A DNA stretch of 64,000 nucleotides, taken from the NCBI GenBank assembly GCA_963555835.3, contig CAUVWZ020000002.1:558001-622000 (forward strand), read 5' to 3'. Under the pieces are notes generated by a model. That model was not told the origin of the DNA. It made no database searches and saw nothing but the letters and a program-made list of their open reading frames with translations. The DNA comes from JAPUME01 sp027294185 (GTDB lineage Bacteria > Acidobacteriota > Terriglobia > UBA7540 > JAPUME01). Made by a program: the position numbers and the translations under genes. Below are positions 55,012-63,016 of this stretch, piece by piece. The stretch's first letter is position 1, and every line of letters starts with the position of its first letter.

Positions 55012-55233
55012 TCACATGAAAGTCTGGTCGGCTTGGCTATCGTCCACTCCCAGTGTTTCCATGCTGGCACGAAGAACGCATTGGATTCGGCCCACTTCAT
55101 TCCAGAGATTGTGCGCTTGCTGGTGGAAGGCTCTCAGTGCGGCGATTTCCTCCGGCGTGAAGGTAACGCCCTCCGGCGCAGGAATTACCGCAGCTTCTTG
55201 TTTTCTGGTAGGTTGAGTCTTGCGCTTATTCAG
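55012..55233 (-). CDS. Small protein with CTG start, divergent from antitoxin-like gene
   Basis: A 73-codon frame on the minus strand begins at CTG 55233, exactly 7 bases after AGGAG. It reads NKRKTQPTRKQEAAVIPAPE, GVTFTPEEIAALRAFHQQAH and LWNEVGRIQCVLRASMETLG. The composition (charged, amphipathic helices) looks coding. No ATG, GTG or TTG is available near the ribosome site. It is divergent to the Panacea-domain gene and could form an addiction or regulatory pair with it; this is speculation. Confidence 0.45.
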   Translation of the reverse strand: MNKRKTQPTRKQEAAVIPAPEGVTFTPEEIAALRAFHQQAHNLWNEVGRIQCVLRASMETLGVDDSQADQTFM

Positions 55234-55258
55234 GGTTCATCTCCTTTCAGGCAGACAC

Positions 55259-55906
55259 ATGGGCCTGTCGCAGCATGAGTTCGCTAAGCACCTGGGGGTT
55301 GGAGAGGCCAGCGTAAAGCGGTGGGAGTTGGGAAAAGTTCAGGATGGGGCCATGGACCAGGTCATCCGGCTCAAGACGGACTACCTCTATGCCGACCAGA
55401 ACCGGATGGATGTCCTACAAACGCAAGGAGGCCCCGAGGACGAATTCTCTGGCTGGCGGCGACTCAGCCTAAAGAACACAGAGCAAGCGATTCTGTTTTT
55501 TCTCTGGAAACTCGAACAAGAGAGAAAAGCTACCCGATACCGCGGGCCATTGGTTGTCAACAAGCTCCTGTGGTATGGGGATGCGGAGCATGTGAAGCGG
55601 TTCGGTGCCAGTATCACGGGGATTCGCTACGCCAGAATCAATCTGGGCCCGGTACCGGACGACTACGCCGCGCTCTATCGCCTCCTGCACAACCGGCGCA
55701 TCATCGAGTACACGTCAAGAGAACAACTGAAAGCGACAGCACATCCCACGAGAGGGATCTTGGCCCCTGAGGAGCAGGCAAGCCTTGAGCGCACCTGGGC
55801 GAGATGGAAGGACAGGCTCAACCGGATCGTGGATGCATCGCACCAGGAGAAGGCTTGGCGCCAGACTCCACCGGCCGAGTTGATCTCGTTTGAGTTGGTA
55901 AGGTAA
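55259..55906 (+). CDS. XRE plus Panacea (SocA/DUF4065-type) antitoxin-like protein
   Basis: A 215-residue protein. The N-terminal helix-turn-helix is LSQHEFAKHLGVGEASVKRW; the C-terminal Panacea domain is visible in LVVNKLLWYGDAEHVKRFG and GIRYARINLGPVPDDYAAL. Relatives usually begin with a YgiT zinc finger before the HTH, which is missing here; upstream frame text is not homologous. No toxin gene is recognised next to it. Confidence 0.7.
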   Translation: MGLSQHEFAKHLGVGEASVKRWELGKVQDGAMDQVIRLKTDYLYADQNRMDVLQTQGGPEDEFSGWRRLSLKNTEQAILFFLWKLEQERKATRYRGPLVVNKLLWYGDAEHVKRFGASITGIRYARINLGPVPDDYAALYRLLHNRRIIEYTSREQLKATAHPTRGILAPEEQASLERTWARWKDRLNRIVDASHQEKAWRQTPPAELISFELVR

Positions 55907-56165
55907 GGATGAGGACCTGTGGCATGGCATGAGGTGGACGCTCCGAGCACGGCATCCGTGGCACCCCCCTCTCTGTCCCTGGGGGGTGGGGGTACCCCCT
56001 CTGGTTGGCCCGCTCAGCGAGAATTCAGCCCCCATGGAGGCAACTTTCCCTGTTGTAACGAGTAACTGGAGGTCTTATGCTAAATAAGATGGCGCAGAGA
56101 CTACGCGACGCTTTTCAGGAAAGAGAGCGTCCTGAAGCACGTCTGGAACGAGTAAAGGGAGTTGA

Positions 56166-56477
56166 TTACTGTACGAGAGTAGTCTCACCTGCAACAGCGG
56201 GGGCCGATTCTTTTATCTCGCCAAACTGTTTCTCGTACTGGTTGATATTGTCCTCGAGTGCCCTGAATATCCTTTTCATGTGGGCAGGCGAGGTGATGAT
56301 GCGTGACCGCAGGGTAGCTACCTTAGGTTCGCTCGGTTGTGGCTGGACATACACGAAATCAAGCGTGAATTCCTCTGGAGTGTGGGATACCGACGCGTAA
56401 TTGGAATAGATCCCTTGGGCGATTTGCTTGTCTGCCTCAATTCGGATCTGTTGTTCTTTTTTCTTGGGTTCACCCAT
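56166..56477 (-). CDS. DUF3467 domain protein
   Basis: A 103-residue protein: IYSNYASVSHTPEEFTLDFV and VATLRSRIITSPAHMKRIFR, then ALEDNINQYEKQFGEI, the full DUF3467 pattern. ATG 56477 has GGAGGGG directly upstream. Function unknown; the family is widespread in islands. A plus-strand frame at 56077 with a good ribosome site (LNKMAQRLRDAFQERERPEA) runs into its 3' end and may be another truncated gene. Confidence 0.75.
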   Translation of the reverse strand: MGEPKKKEQQIRIEADKQIAQGIYSNYASVSHTPEEFTLDFVYVQPQPSEPKVATLRSRIITSPAHMKRIFRALEDNINQYEKQFGEIKESAPAVAGETTLVQ

Positions 56478-56810
56478 ATCCCCTCCCTCTGAATTAATTC
56501 TTTTGTGCGGAGCTCGCTTGGTTCTCCTCTTCGAGTATAGGGTAGCATTGTTTTACAGTACTTCTGTTAAGGGCGAAATGGTGCGGCAATAAAGTTGTCG
56601 CTAAGTGAGCACGCACAGCCAACAACTCCTTGTAGCAGAAGGGGGGAACTCAAGCGTGCGAGGGTATTTGGGCGAACTTATGGCGTCGTGTGGATAGTAC
56701 GGAACCGCTTGCCCTTCGCGTTAATACCTCTGTCTGAATCTTAGACAATGGTCACATTTTTTCTTGCGCAATCGCTCGCTGCTCGTACTAATGAGGCGAG
56801 GAGAATTATT
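56478..56810. other. Intergenic gap, nothing recognised
   Basis: About 330 bp between the divergent DUF3467 and small basic protein genes. It is the likely promoter region for both, but no clear -35/-10 pair or hairpin is seen. Confidence 0.35.
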
Positions 56811-57047
56811 ATGGCGGAATCGCAGGAGCTGAAACTCATTGGCGGGAAAGGCCACAAGGTTGGCTGCATGTGTAAAATGTGCCTGCGCATCTGGCACAAC
56901 TGGGCCAAAGGACAAGAGAAAAGGGCGAAGGGCTTCCAAACGAAAGTGTCAGGGCCAAAGCTCAAGAAACAAGGCTTTGTGCAAGCATTTACAGATAAGA
57001 GCAACCCGGCGACTTTCGGCAATGCTTCAAAGTCGGTCAGGCAGTAG
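56811..57047 (+). CDS. Small basic protein, unknown
   Basis: A 78-residue Lys-rich protein from ATG 56811, with AGGAG about 9 bases upstream. A Cys pair (GCMCKMCLRIW) could bind metal. Unrecognised; it lies just before the recombinase remnant. Confidence 0.45.
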   Translation: MAESQELKLIGGKGHKVGCMCKMCLRIWHNWAKGQEKRAKGFQTKVSGPKLKKQGFVQAFTDKSNPATFGNASKSVRQ

Positions 57048-57073
57048 GTTACGCGGCCTCTACGGGCGAGGTC

Positions 57074-57574
57074 TTGCTACGGGATGAACAAGTGAATGAT
57101 GCGGTTTTGGCAGCACTGGCGAAGAAGGGGATCGGGGCTGATTTTCTTGCGGACGGCTTAATTGATGGTATGCGGGCGGAGGAAACCCGGTACTTCTCCG
57201 ATAAAGGGGTTGTCACGGACGAGCGGCAGGTAAAGAATTACCACGCGCGGGCCATCGCCGAGGGGCACTACTCCCCTTCCCTCATGGGTGAAATCGCGGA
57301 CCGCGAACGTGAGATTCCTGAAATAGCCGACCGACTCTTGGAAGCCAAGCCCGATTCTGTACGGTCACGGCTGAAAGATATTCGCAGCTTTGCCATCTCA
57401 CGGATCTCAGACCTCCGAGGATTACTGAACTCGGATGCGCTGAGGGCCAGGGCGGAACTCTCAAAGCATATTCAAGCCATCAAACTCTTCCCGAATGGTA
57501 GAATGTACGTAGCCTCCGGTTCGTGGGACCTGCTAGGTGTGGGACGTAGGGAAGGTGCCGCGGGACGGAGTTGA
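57074..57574 (+). CDS. Chimeric ORF ending in a serine-recombinase C-terminus
   Basis: The last ~90 residues (EIADRLLEAKPDSVRSRLKD, LSKHIQAIKLFPNGRMYVAS, GSWDLLGVG) match the coiled coil and terminal strand of large serine recombinases. The first part (GLIDGMRAEETRYFSDKGVV, TDERQVKNYHARA) looks like a phage terminase small-subunit end. The catalytic domain is absent. The frame is open upstream past TTG 57074. It ends inside the tRNA-Phe half. Confidence 0.5.
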   Translation: MLRDEQVNDAVLAALAKKGIGADFLADGLIDGMRAEETRYFSDKGVVTDERQVKNYHARAIAEGHYSPSLMGEIADREREIPEIADRLLEAKPDSVRSRLKDIRSFAISRISDLRGLLNSDALRARAELSKHIQAIKLFPNGRMYVASGSWDLLGVGRREGAAGRS

Positions 57575-57602
57575 ACCGCCGACGCCAGCCTTTTCAGGGC
57601 TG
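57553..57602 (-). other. tRNA-Phe 3' half, attachment site of the right-hand element
   Basis: On the minus strand: anticodon stem CAGCC/GGCTG with loop CTGAAAA (anticodon GAA), variable loop GCGTC, T arm GGCGG-TTCAACT-CCGTC, acceptor 3' strand CCGCGGC and discriminator A, followed by CCT in place of CCA. No D arm or 5' strand precedes it. The orientation predicts the intact tRNA-Phe at the far right end of the element, beyond the window. Confidence 0.82.
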
Positions 57603-57703
57603 TAGTCAACCACACCATATTGTTGATTATAGGTTGGTTATCCATATTTTTCGCCCCAAAACGGGCAATTTATTGGAACCAAATGGAACCACTTTGGAAC
57701 ACG

Positions 57704-58876
57704 TCAATTCACCATCGTTGACTCAGCGAGTCCGGGCAGTTTGTCGATGGCCCGCCGCTGTGATTCAGGAACGAACTGCTGGTAGATGTCCAAAGTGGTG
57801 CTGGCTCGTGAATGTCGCATTTGAGCCTGAGCGTCTTTTACGTCCGCACCTGCCAACTTGAGCCAGGTAGCGTGCGACGTTCTCAGGCATCGCCAGTTTA
57901 CAAAGTTCAATCCAAGCTTCCGAGCCGCCGGTTTGATGATGCGCGTGAGAATATTGTTATCGCGCATCGGGCCGCCCTTCATCAGCGATTGGCAAACCAA
58001 ATCGTCCGGGCCGTCCGACTTCACAACACGGTATCGTCTCTTGGCCCTTCCTGCTTTCACAGTCACCGTCATCGCCTTGAGCATGTGGATTCTTTCAATG
58101 ACTGCGCGGTTGACTGCAATGGTTGCAATACTGGCCTCGCTCTTAGGAGGCCCCAGGTCCCCACGGCAAAAACGTTCTTCCACCCTGATTGAATCGGGGT
58201 GTACGTTCTGCCAGCGAAGGCCAATCAATTCACTCACCCGAAGCCCCGTATGGATTGCAGTAAATACCATCGTGGCGTATGGCTCAGGAATCAATTGAAC
58301 GAAGGCGGTGAACTGCCTCGGTTCAAGGTAAGGCTTAGAACGTCTTCCTTTTTTCGACGGGGGAAGTCGCACCCCTTCCGCCGGGTTCTTGATCAAAAGG
58401 CCGAACCGAACCGCCGACCCAAGAATACTAGAGAGAATGTCGCGAATCTTGTCCTTCGATTCGTAGGCCAAATTTGACTTCGCCATGCCGGAGAAGTAGC
58501 GCTGTACTCCAAGCACCGTCAGATCCCGAAGGCATAATTCTCCGAAGGTGGGGGCAAGGTAGTTCTTGATTACGCCCTGGTACCGATCCTGCGTGCTTTT
58601 CGCCATGAGTGGCAATATCACCGGGATGTAAGTTCCTTCCACGAAGTCGCGGAAATTTGTTGCGGAGCCGATAACTTCCAACCCCTGGTTGAGTGGCCGA
58701 AGTTTTTCAAGTGCCAGCTTTTCAACTTCACGTTCCCCCATCTTGGCGGGAGCCAGTTTGATTCGTTTCCGTTTTCTTACCCTCTTGCCGTTCTCGAATT
58801 CGTCTTGCCAATAACAAAGCGTCCACCATTTTCCACGTAGCTTTGGTTTGGGGTTTTGACATCTGCGACGTGCCAT
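57704..58876 (-). CDS. Tyrosine-type integrase of the right-hand element
   Basis: A 390-residue integrase. The core-binding domain (FRDFVEGTYIPVILPLMAKS) is followed by the catalytic domain with Arg in HTGLRVSELIGLRW, box III in QMRHSRASTT and the Tyr in LDIYQQF. Box II is WRCLRTSHAT, with Arg replacing the first His of HxLRH. ATG 58876 is chosen with AGGAGG 11 bases upstream; the frame runs to 58981. Its stop is 100 bp from the tRNA-Phe half. Confidence 0.9.
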   Translation of the reverse strand: MARRRCQNPKPKLRGKWWTLCYWQDEFENGKRVRKRKRIKLAPAKMGEREVEKLALEKLRPLNQGLEVIGSATNFRDFVEGTYIPVILPLMAKSTQDRYQGVIKNYLAPTFGELCLRDLTVLGVQRYFSGMAKSNLAYESKDKIRDILSSILGSAVRFGLLIKNPAEGVRLPPSKKGRRSKPYLEPRQFTAFVQLIPEPYATMVFTAIHTGLRVSELIGLRWQNVHPDSIRVEERFCRGDLGPPKSEASIATIAVNRAVIERIHMLKAMTVTVKAGRAKRRYRVVKSDGPDDLVCQSLMKGGPMRDNNILTRIIKPAARKLGLNFVNWRCLRTSHATWLKLAGADVKDAQAQMRHSRASTTLDIYQQFVPESQRRAIDKLPGLAESTMVN

Positions 58877-59048
58877 CGCTTCAAAGCCCTCCTTCTTTGG
58901 CACGCCGAACTTTTCCTCACCCGGGACAATACCACGCTTAGATGTGGTTTGCATTGGCACGTTGTGGTCGTAGCAGTTCAAAGTTAGGTTACCAGTCCGC
59001 TCGAAAGGTCAATAATTGTCTTGGCTTCTCGGCAGGCACGGTATCGGC

Positions 59049-60404
59049 TCACAGCACACTCGCGATCCGCGAATCAGACTCCCAATCTAGCTCTCCAAGT
59101 CCCATCCATCGGGGCAGAAACGTAAACTTCACGTACCCAGTAGGCCCGTTCCTTTGCTTGGCGACGTGCAGGACCTTTACCGAAGGGGCCTCTCTCCCTA
59201 GCTCGGTATCCTTTTCGTCTGAAAGCAACAACACCACGTCCGCGTCCTGCTCGATCTGGCCGCTCTCCCGGAGGTGGTGGAGTTGCGGTTGCTCTTGTGC
59301 TCCGATCCGGCTTAACTGGCTCACCGCCAAAAGATTCCCGCCGGTAATTTTCCCCAGTTCTCGGGCCGCGGCCTTCAGCTCTATGCTGATCGCCGTAACT
59401 TGTTGCGTGCGGTTCTCTCCCTTGGCCCGTAGGAGTTGGAGATAATCGACGACAACAAACTCAATCTTCCGGCGTTGGGCCAACGACCTTATCCGCCACC
59501 GGAGCTGGTACGCCGATATCGAAGGCTGGTCATCAAAAAGGATTGGAAGCTCTGCAAGCTCGCTCAGGGCCAAGTTGATCCGGATTTTCTCTTCTTGGGA
59601 CAAGAATCCGGTCCTCAGCTTATGGCCGTCCACTCGCGCCAAGTTGCAGACCAGGCGCAGCAAGAGGGAGGATGTGCTCATTTCGAGCGAGAAGATCGCG
59701 GAAGGGCGGCCCTGCTTCGCCTGGCGTAGTACGAACTCCAAACACAAAGCCGTCTTACCGACCGACGGCCTCGCGGCCAGGACCGTTATCTCCCCTGGTA
59801 TCCACCCAGCCGTTATGTGGTCCAGGGCTGAGTACCCCGTTGGCGCGCCGATGACCGCCTCTGACCCGCTCATAATCCTTTGGATCAGTGGGGCAGATTG
59901 CTTGATCGCCTCCTTCATGCGCAGCGTAGAGGGCTCAGCCCCCTCGTCGTCGCGTATAGCGCCTAGCCTCGGGTCCAGGTGCTCGTACACCTCGGCCGTG
60001 TCTATGGCCGCCATAGCCTTCTCTCTAAGCTCCTCCCCGAGGCCGGCCAGGGCGCGAAGGGATGACTTTTCCTTGATGGACTTGATGTAAGTGGCGAAGC
60101 TTTTTTCCGTGGCGTACATCGCCGCGTTTGTCAGGGACGCTACATATTCAACGCCGCCGGCCTTTTCTAATTTCCCAATAGAGTCCAAGTGGTCATAGAT
60201 TGCGGTCGGCTCCGTGGTCATCTCCTGCCGGTCCAAGAACAACATGGCGGCGAAGATCTCTTGGTTGAAGCCCGAGAAGAAATCCTCAACCCGGAGTCTC
60301 TCGGCAGCCAAGGTCAACTTCGAGGGCTCGAGGATGATCGCCCCAAGGAGAGCCTTCTCGGATTCCATTGACCGGGGCGGAGCCTGCCCGTTAGCTACAC
60401 TCAT
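59049..60404 (-). CDS. dnaB: Replicative DNA helicase DnaB-like
   Basis: A 451-residue hexameric helicase. The N-terminal DnaB domain (MESEKALLGAIILEPSKL) and RecA-like core with Walker A ARPSVGKTALCLEF, Walker B VEFVVVDYLQLL-like FVVVDYLQLLRAKG, and ISIELKAAARELG are intact. ATG 60404 has GAGGAGG about 8 bases upstream and overlaps the stop of the upstream gene as ATGA. An element-encoded second copy of a host replication protein. Confidence 0.92.
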   Translation of the reverse strand: MSVANGQAPPRSMESEKALLGAIILEPSKLTLAAERLRVEDFFSGFNQEIFAAMLFLDRQEMTTEPTAIYDHLDSIGKLEKAGGVEYVASLTNAAMYATEKSFATYIKSIKEKSSLRALAGLGEELREKAMAAIDTAEVYEHLDPRLGAIRDDEGAEPSTLRMKEAIKQSAPLIQRIMSGSEAVIGAPTGYSALDHITAGWIPGEITVLAARPSVGKTALCLEFVLRQAKQGRPSAIFSLEMSTSSLLLRLVCNLARVDGHKLRTGFLSQEEKIRINLALSELAELPILFDDQPSISAYQLRWRIRSLAQRRKIEFVVVDYLQLLRAKGENRTQQVTAISIELKAAARELGKITGGNLLAVSQLSRIGAQEQPQLHHLRESGQIEQDADVVLLLSDEKDTELGREAPSVKVLHVAKQRNGPTGYVKFTFLPRWMGLGELDWESDSRIASVL

Positions 60405-60754
60405 TCACTGCCTCCTCGGTACTGCTCGTAGACGGCCTCATCTTCCTTGGTCAATTTTTTCCGCTCAGGAATTTGTACGGGCCGATTCCCGTTTCCACCA
60501 GCTCCGTTTCGCCTGTGCAGTGGGCCATTCACATAATCGGGATAGTGTTTCTGGAACTGCGTCATCCTGAAGGTTATCCGAAGGGGGAAGAGGGAAGTTG
60601 AATTGAAGGCGTTATCCAGCCACCGAATGATTTCTTCAACCGAGGCTTCAGGTTGGTCCTTGAGTAGCCTCTTCAAGGCTTTCCCATCTGCTGGGTCGAA
60701 CCTTGGTTTGACTTTCGGGTTCTTCTCTTTAGAGCGTTTCTTGTAATGCCCCAC
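60401..60754 (-). CDS. Small protein at the helicase-loader (P) position
   Basis: A 117-residue basic protein starting at GTG 60754. KALKRLLKDQPEASVEEIIR and WLDNAFNSTSLFPLRITFRM give a helical pattern found in phage replication proteins acting beside DnaB. No AAA+ motif is present, so it is not a DnaC-type ATPase. It is coupled to dnaB by ATGA, which supports a joint role in loading; function inferred from position. Confidence 0.45.
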   Translation of the reverse strand: MGHYKKRSKEKNPKVKPRFDPADGKALKRLLKDQPEASVEEIIRWLDNAFNSTSLFPLRITFRMTQFQKHYPDYVNGPLHRRNGAGGNGNRPVQIPERKKLTKEDEAVYEQYRGGSE

Positions 60755-60843
60755 TAAGGGTCGAAACCGAGGGTCGCACTGCTGTTTTGTAGCAGTGCTT
60801 GTTCTTCTTTCTTCCCTATTAATAGGACGGGACCCCCTAGGCG

Positions 60844-60923
60844 GACAGATTGGTCCGCTTTTCAGGACAGATTAGGCGGACAGATTGGGTCAGGGGTGAC
60901 AGATTTGTCAGGGGTGACAGATT
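60844..60923 (-). repeat. Five iteron-like direct repeats, candidate replication origin
   Basis: GACAGATT occurs five times in one orientation, beginning at 60844, 60866, 60879, 60898 and 60916, four of them inside the 3' part of the O-like gene. Two copies extend to GACAGATTGGTCCGC, and the first forms the inverted repeat GCGGAC/GTCCGC. Clustered iterons inside the initiator gene are the arrangement of the lambda origin. Confidence 0.65.
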
Positions 60924-61257
60924 GGTCCGCTCCTCCCCAGCTTTTGAGATCCCATTTCTGATAGTCTTTTTGAATGCCGTAGAGGTGGTGAGTGGGGTCG
61001 CCTGAGCGAGCGAGGATTCCGGTGGATAAAAGCCTTGAAAGCTCGCGCCGCACTGAGCGGATATGTAGGTCCGTCATCGTGGAAAGTTTCCTGGCTGAAA
61101 TTTGTGCGAGTTTCTGCCCCCCGTTCCGGCCGTAGCACTCGCGGGCGACGGTCAACACGATCCGAAACTGGGCCCCGTTCAAACGGGTCCGGGCAAGGGC
61201 TTCCGCCAGTTCGTTGCTCAGTCGGAGATAGCCGTTTTCGAGCTGGGGATTCGCCAC
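60862..61257 (-). CDS. Phage replication protein O-like initiator
   Basis: A 131-residue protein matching the N-terminal DNA-binding domain of phage replication protein O: MANPQLENGYLRLSNELAEA, FRIVLTVARECYGRNG and MTDLHIRSVRRELSRLL (winged helix). GTG 61257 has GGGAGG 7 bases upstream. The C-terminus (QSVTPDKSVTPD) is encoded by the repeats. Shorter than lambda O (299), lacking an evident P-binding domain. Confidence 0.8.
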   Translation of the reverse strand: MANPQLENGYLRLSNELAEALARTRLNGAQFRIVLTVARECYGRNGGQKLAQISARKLSTMTDLHIRSVRRELSRLLSTGILARSGDPTHHLYGIQKDYQKWDLKSWGGADQSVTPDKSVTPDPICPPNLS

Positions 61258-61260
61258 GGG

Positions 61261-61539
61261 TCAACCTCCCCCCATAAGTACCGGGTCCCTACATTCTTCC
61301 GCAGCGGGGGTTGCCTCCAAAAGATTCACGGGCCTTGCCCGTCCTGGCGAAATCCCTCGCGATATGCGCCGGAGAACTAAAATGAGCTGCGCCAGGGCGA
61401 TATCGCTTGTACTGTTGTCGAGGGAAGTCGCTTCGAGGCCGAGGAATTCCAATTCGAGCAGGGTATTGCTGAGGGCTCGACATATTTTTTTCCTTGAGGT
61501 TTTCTTACTTGCTGTGCTAAAAGGTTTGAATCTGTTCAC
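61261..61539 (-). CDS. Small unknown protein upstream of the O-like gene
   Basis: A 92-residue protein from GTG 61539, with AAGGA 8 bases upstream. NRFKPFSTASKKTSRKKICR is basic and is followed by helical LLELEFLGLEATSLDNSTSD. It stops 3 bp before the O-like start, overlapping its ribosome site. Not recognised. Confidence 0.45.
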   Translation of the reverse strand: MNRFKPFSTASKKTSRKKICRALSNTLLELEFLGLEATSLDNSTSDIALAQLILVLRRISRGISPGRARPVNLLEATPAAEECRDPVLMGGG

Positions 61540-61625
61540 TTGTTTATTCCTTTCCGTCTTTAGTCCCCCGGTTCGGACCAGCATCCTGGCCGGGGTGTGC
61601 CCTGTCAGGCTGGGATTGCCTGCCT

Positions 61626-61647
61626 CCCCGCGTCTGAGAGCGCGGGG
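61626..61647 (+). terminator. GC-rich hairpin, possible terminator
   Basis: CCCCGCG and CGCGGGG enclose the 8-base loop TCTGAGAG, followed on the plus strand by ATTCTGTTTT. The neighbours are minus-strand genes, so its role as a plus-strand terminator is uncertain. Confidence 0.4.
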
Positions 61648-61656
61648 ATTCTGTTT

Positions 61657-61890
61657 TCAGGTGCCACATCTGGCTTTTGCTCTGTCCTGGTCATTGCTTG
61701 TTGCACGATATTGCTTAGCCACACGGGGCAGGACAGTACCGTTTTGTATAATTCGTTCGACCTCTTCGACGGGGATTCTGAGACAGCGCGGACCGAGCCG
61801 GACGAAACCCAATCTGCGATTTGTCATCCATTGGCGGACGGTGCCTTTCGCAATTCCTAACCTCTTCGCTGTTGCAGCCACAGTTAGCAT
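61657..61890 (-). CDS. HTH_17/excisionase-like DNA-binding protein
   Basis: A 77-residue protein: MLTVAATAKRLGIAKGTVRQ, WMTNRRLGFVRLGPRCLRIP and VEEVERII match small MerR-type excisionases. ATG 61890 has GAGGTG just upstream. It is the first gene of the minus-strand replication cluster and may act in excision or control. Confidence 0.7.
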   Translation of the reverse strand: MLTVAATAKRLGIAKGTVRQWMTNRRLGFVRLGPRCLRIPVEEVERIIQNGTVLPRVAKQYRATSNDQDRAKARCGT

Positions 61891-62227
61891 TTCACACCTC
61901 GCTCTACGTTGCTGGCTCCCTTTTAAATCAAGAATGCATTTGCGCTAGTATCTAAATCTCGACAGTTTTGCCTAAGTTGCAGAAAGGACAGGGTTAGATT
62001 TATTTTTGGGAGGGTAAGAGTCGGATAGCCTTGCTTGGATCGAAAGAGGGGACAAAGTGGTGAAGAACCGAGCGAAGTACTTCGCCCTGACGGACGGCTT
62101 GCGGGAGCCACGAAGAAGGATCTTTAATTAATGCCATTGGATCTGTTGTTGTCCCAGGGGAAGTGGGATAAGCGATTGCCAAATGAAGAACCGCTTTTGT
62201 ACCGCTCCAGACGCGGGATAAAACGTT
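61891..62227. other. Intergenic gap upstream of the replication cluster
   Basis: About 340 bp, AT-richer than the genes around it, presumably with the promoter of the minus-strand cluster. No -35/-10 pair stands out. Confidence 0.35.
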
Positions 62228-62815
62228 CTACCTTTCCAGCCAGTACCCAATCTTTTTCTTCCGGCGATGTTGCCTTTCATTCAGGTCTTCGCCTAGTAGT
62301 TCTGCGATCTCATCGGCCGCCTTATTTACGCCCATCGGGGTTCGCAGCTCAGGATGGAAATCTGGAGGTAAGTGTCTCCAAACCTCAGGATTGTGCAAAA
62401 TCATCTTATAGGCCATCGTCGCCGCGGGAAGGCGCCACGCGCTGATGCGATAAAGCCCCTGGTTGATTTTGGTATAGATTTTTTCTCTCTTAAATTTCCT
62501 GTAGTGGCTTGGGATTGCAGCACGTTTTCCGTTTGCTCGCCTGTGATATTCGTCAGCCTTCGCCTGCAGGCTTCGCAGGACACTGGCGAAATCACTACCC
62601 CCGACTGCGCCGGACCGTGAGCCGGTTGCTATGTATTCTTTGCAAAGATAGGCTGTCACAGCCTCAATAAATTTGACGCGCTTCAACCTGTCAGCCGGGT
62701 TGGGATACGCGAGCACTGCATGATAATAACTAGCCCCGAAATGATCGCGGTCGCCATCGACAGGTATCCTAATCGTGTCGGGCCCTCTGGTTGACTGCCT
62801 GTGCTTCTTTACCAT
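62228..62815 (-). CDS. Hypothetical protein of the right-hand element
   Basis: A 195-residue Lys/Arg-rich protein beginning VKKHRQSTRGPDTIRIPVDG and ending ERQHRRKKKIGYWLER. The middle (AVTAYLCKEYIATGSRSGAV) has no motif I recognise. Nucleic acid binding is suggested by charge only. Confidence 0.5.
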   Translation of the reverse strand: MVKKHRQSTRGPDTIRIPVDGDRDHFGASYYHAVLAYPNPADRLKRVKFIEAVTAYLCKEYIATGSRSGAVGGSDFASVLRSLQAKADEYHRRANGKRAAIPSHYRKFKREKIYTKINQGLYRISAWRLPAATMAYKMILHNPEVWRHLPPDFHPELRTPMGVNKAADEIAELLGEDLNERQHRRKKKIGYWLER

Positions 62816-62960
62816 GCAAGGTCACGAAGTATTGCCAGTCAGCAATGGGTCAAAAGGATTGTTCGTCTCTGAGAATCGAGAAGGGGCCGCAGATGGGTTG
62901 ACTTAGTAAATAGCTCGGTGGTAGGTTGTTGGTCAATCCAGTTCAATTCTCTAAGTTCTA

Positions 62961-62990
62961 CCCCCGCAGTTTCAGCGGCGGGGGTTTTTT
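62961..62990 (+). terminator. Rho-independent terminator
   Basis: CCCCCGC and GCGGGGG pair across a 10-base loop and are followed at once by TTTTTT on the plus strand. No plus-strand gene precedes it within 900 bp, so it may end a short RNA that begins in the gap after 62816. Confidence 0.75.
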
Positions 62991-63016
62991 GTGGACCTCC
63001 ATTGCTTACAGGAACG

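Noticed and set aside
57553..57602. Functional tRNA-Phe
   Set aside because: Only the 3' half exists and CCA reads CCT.
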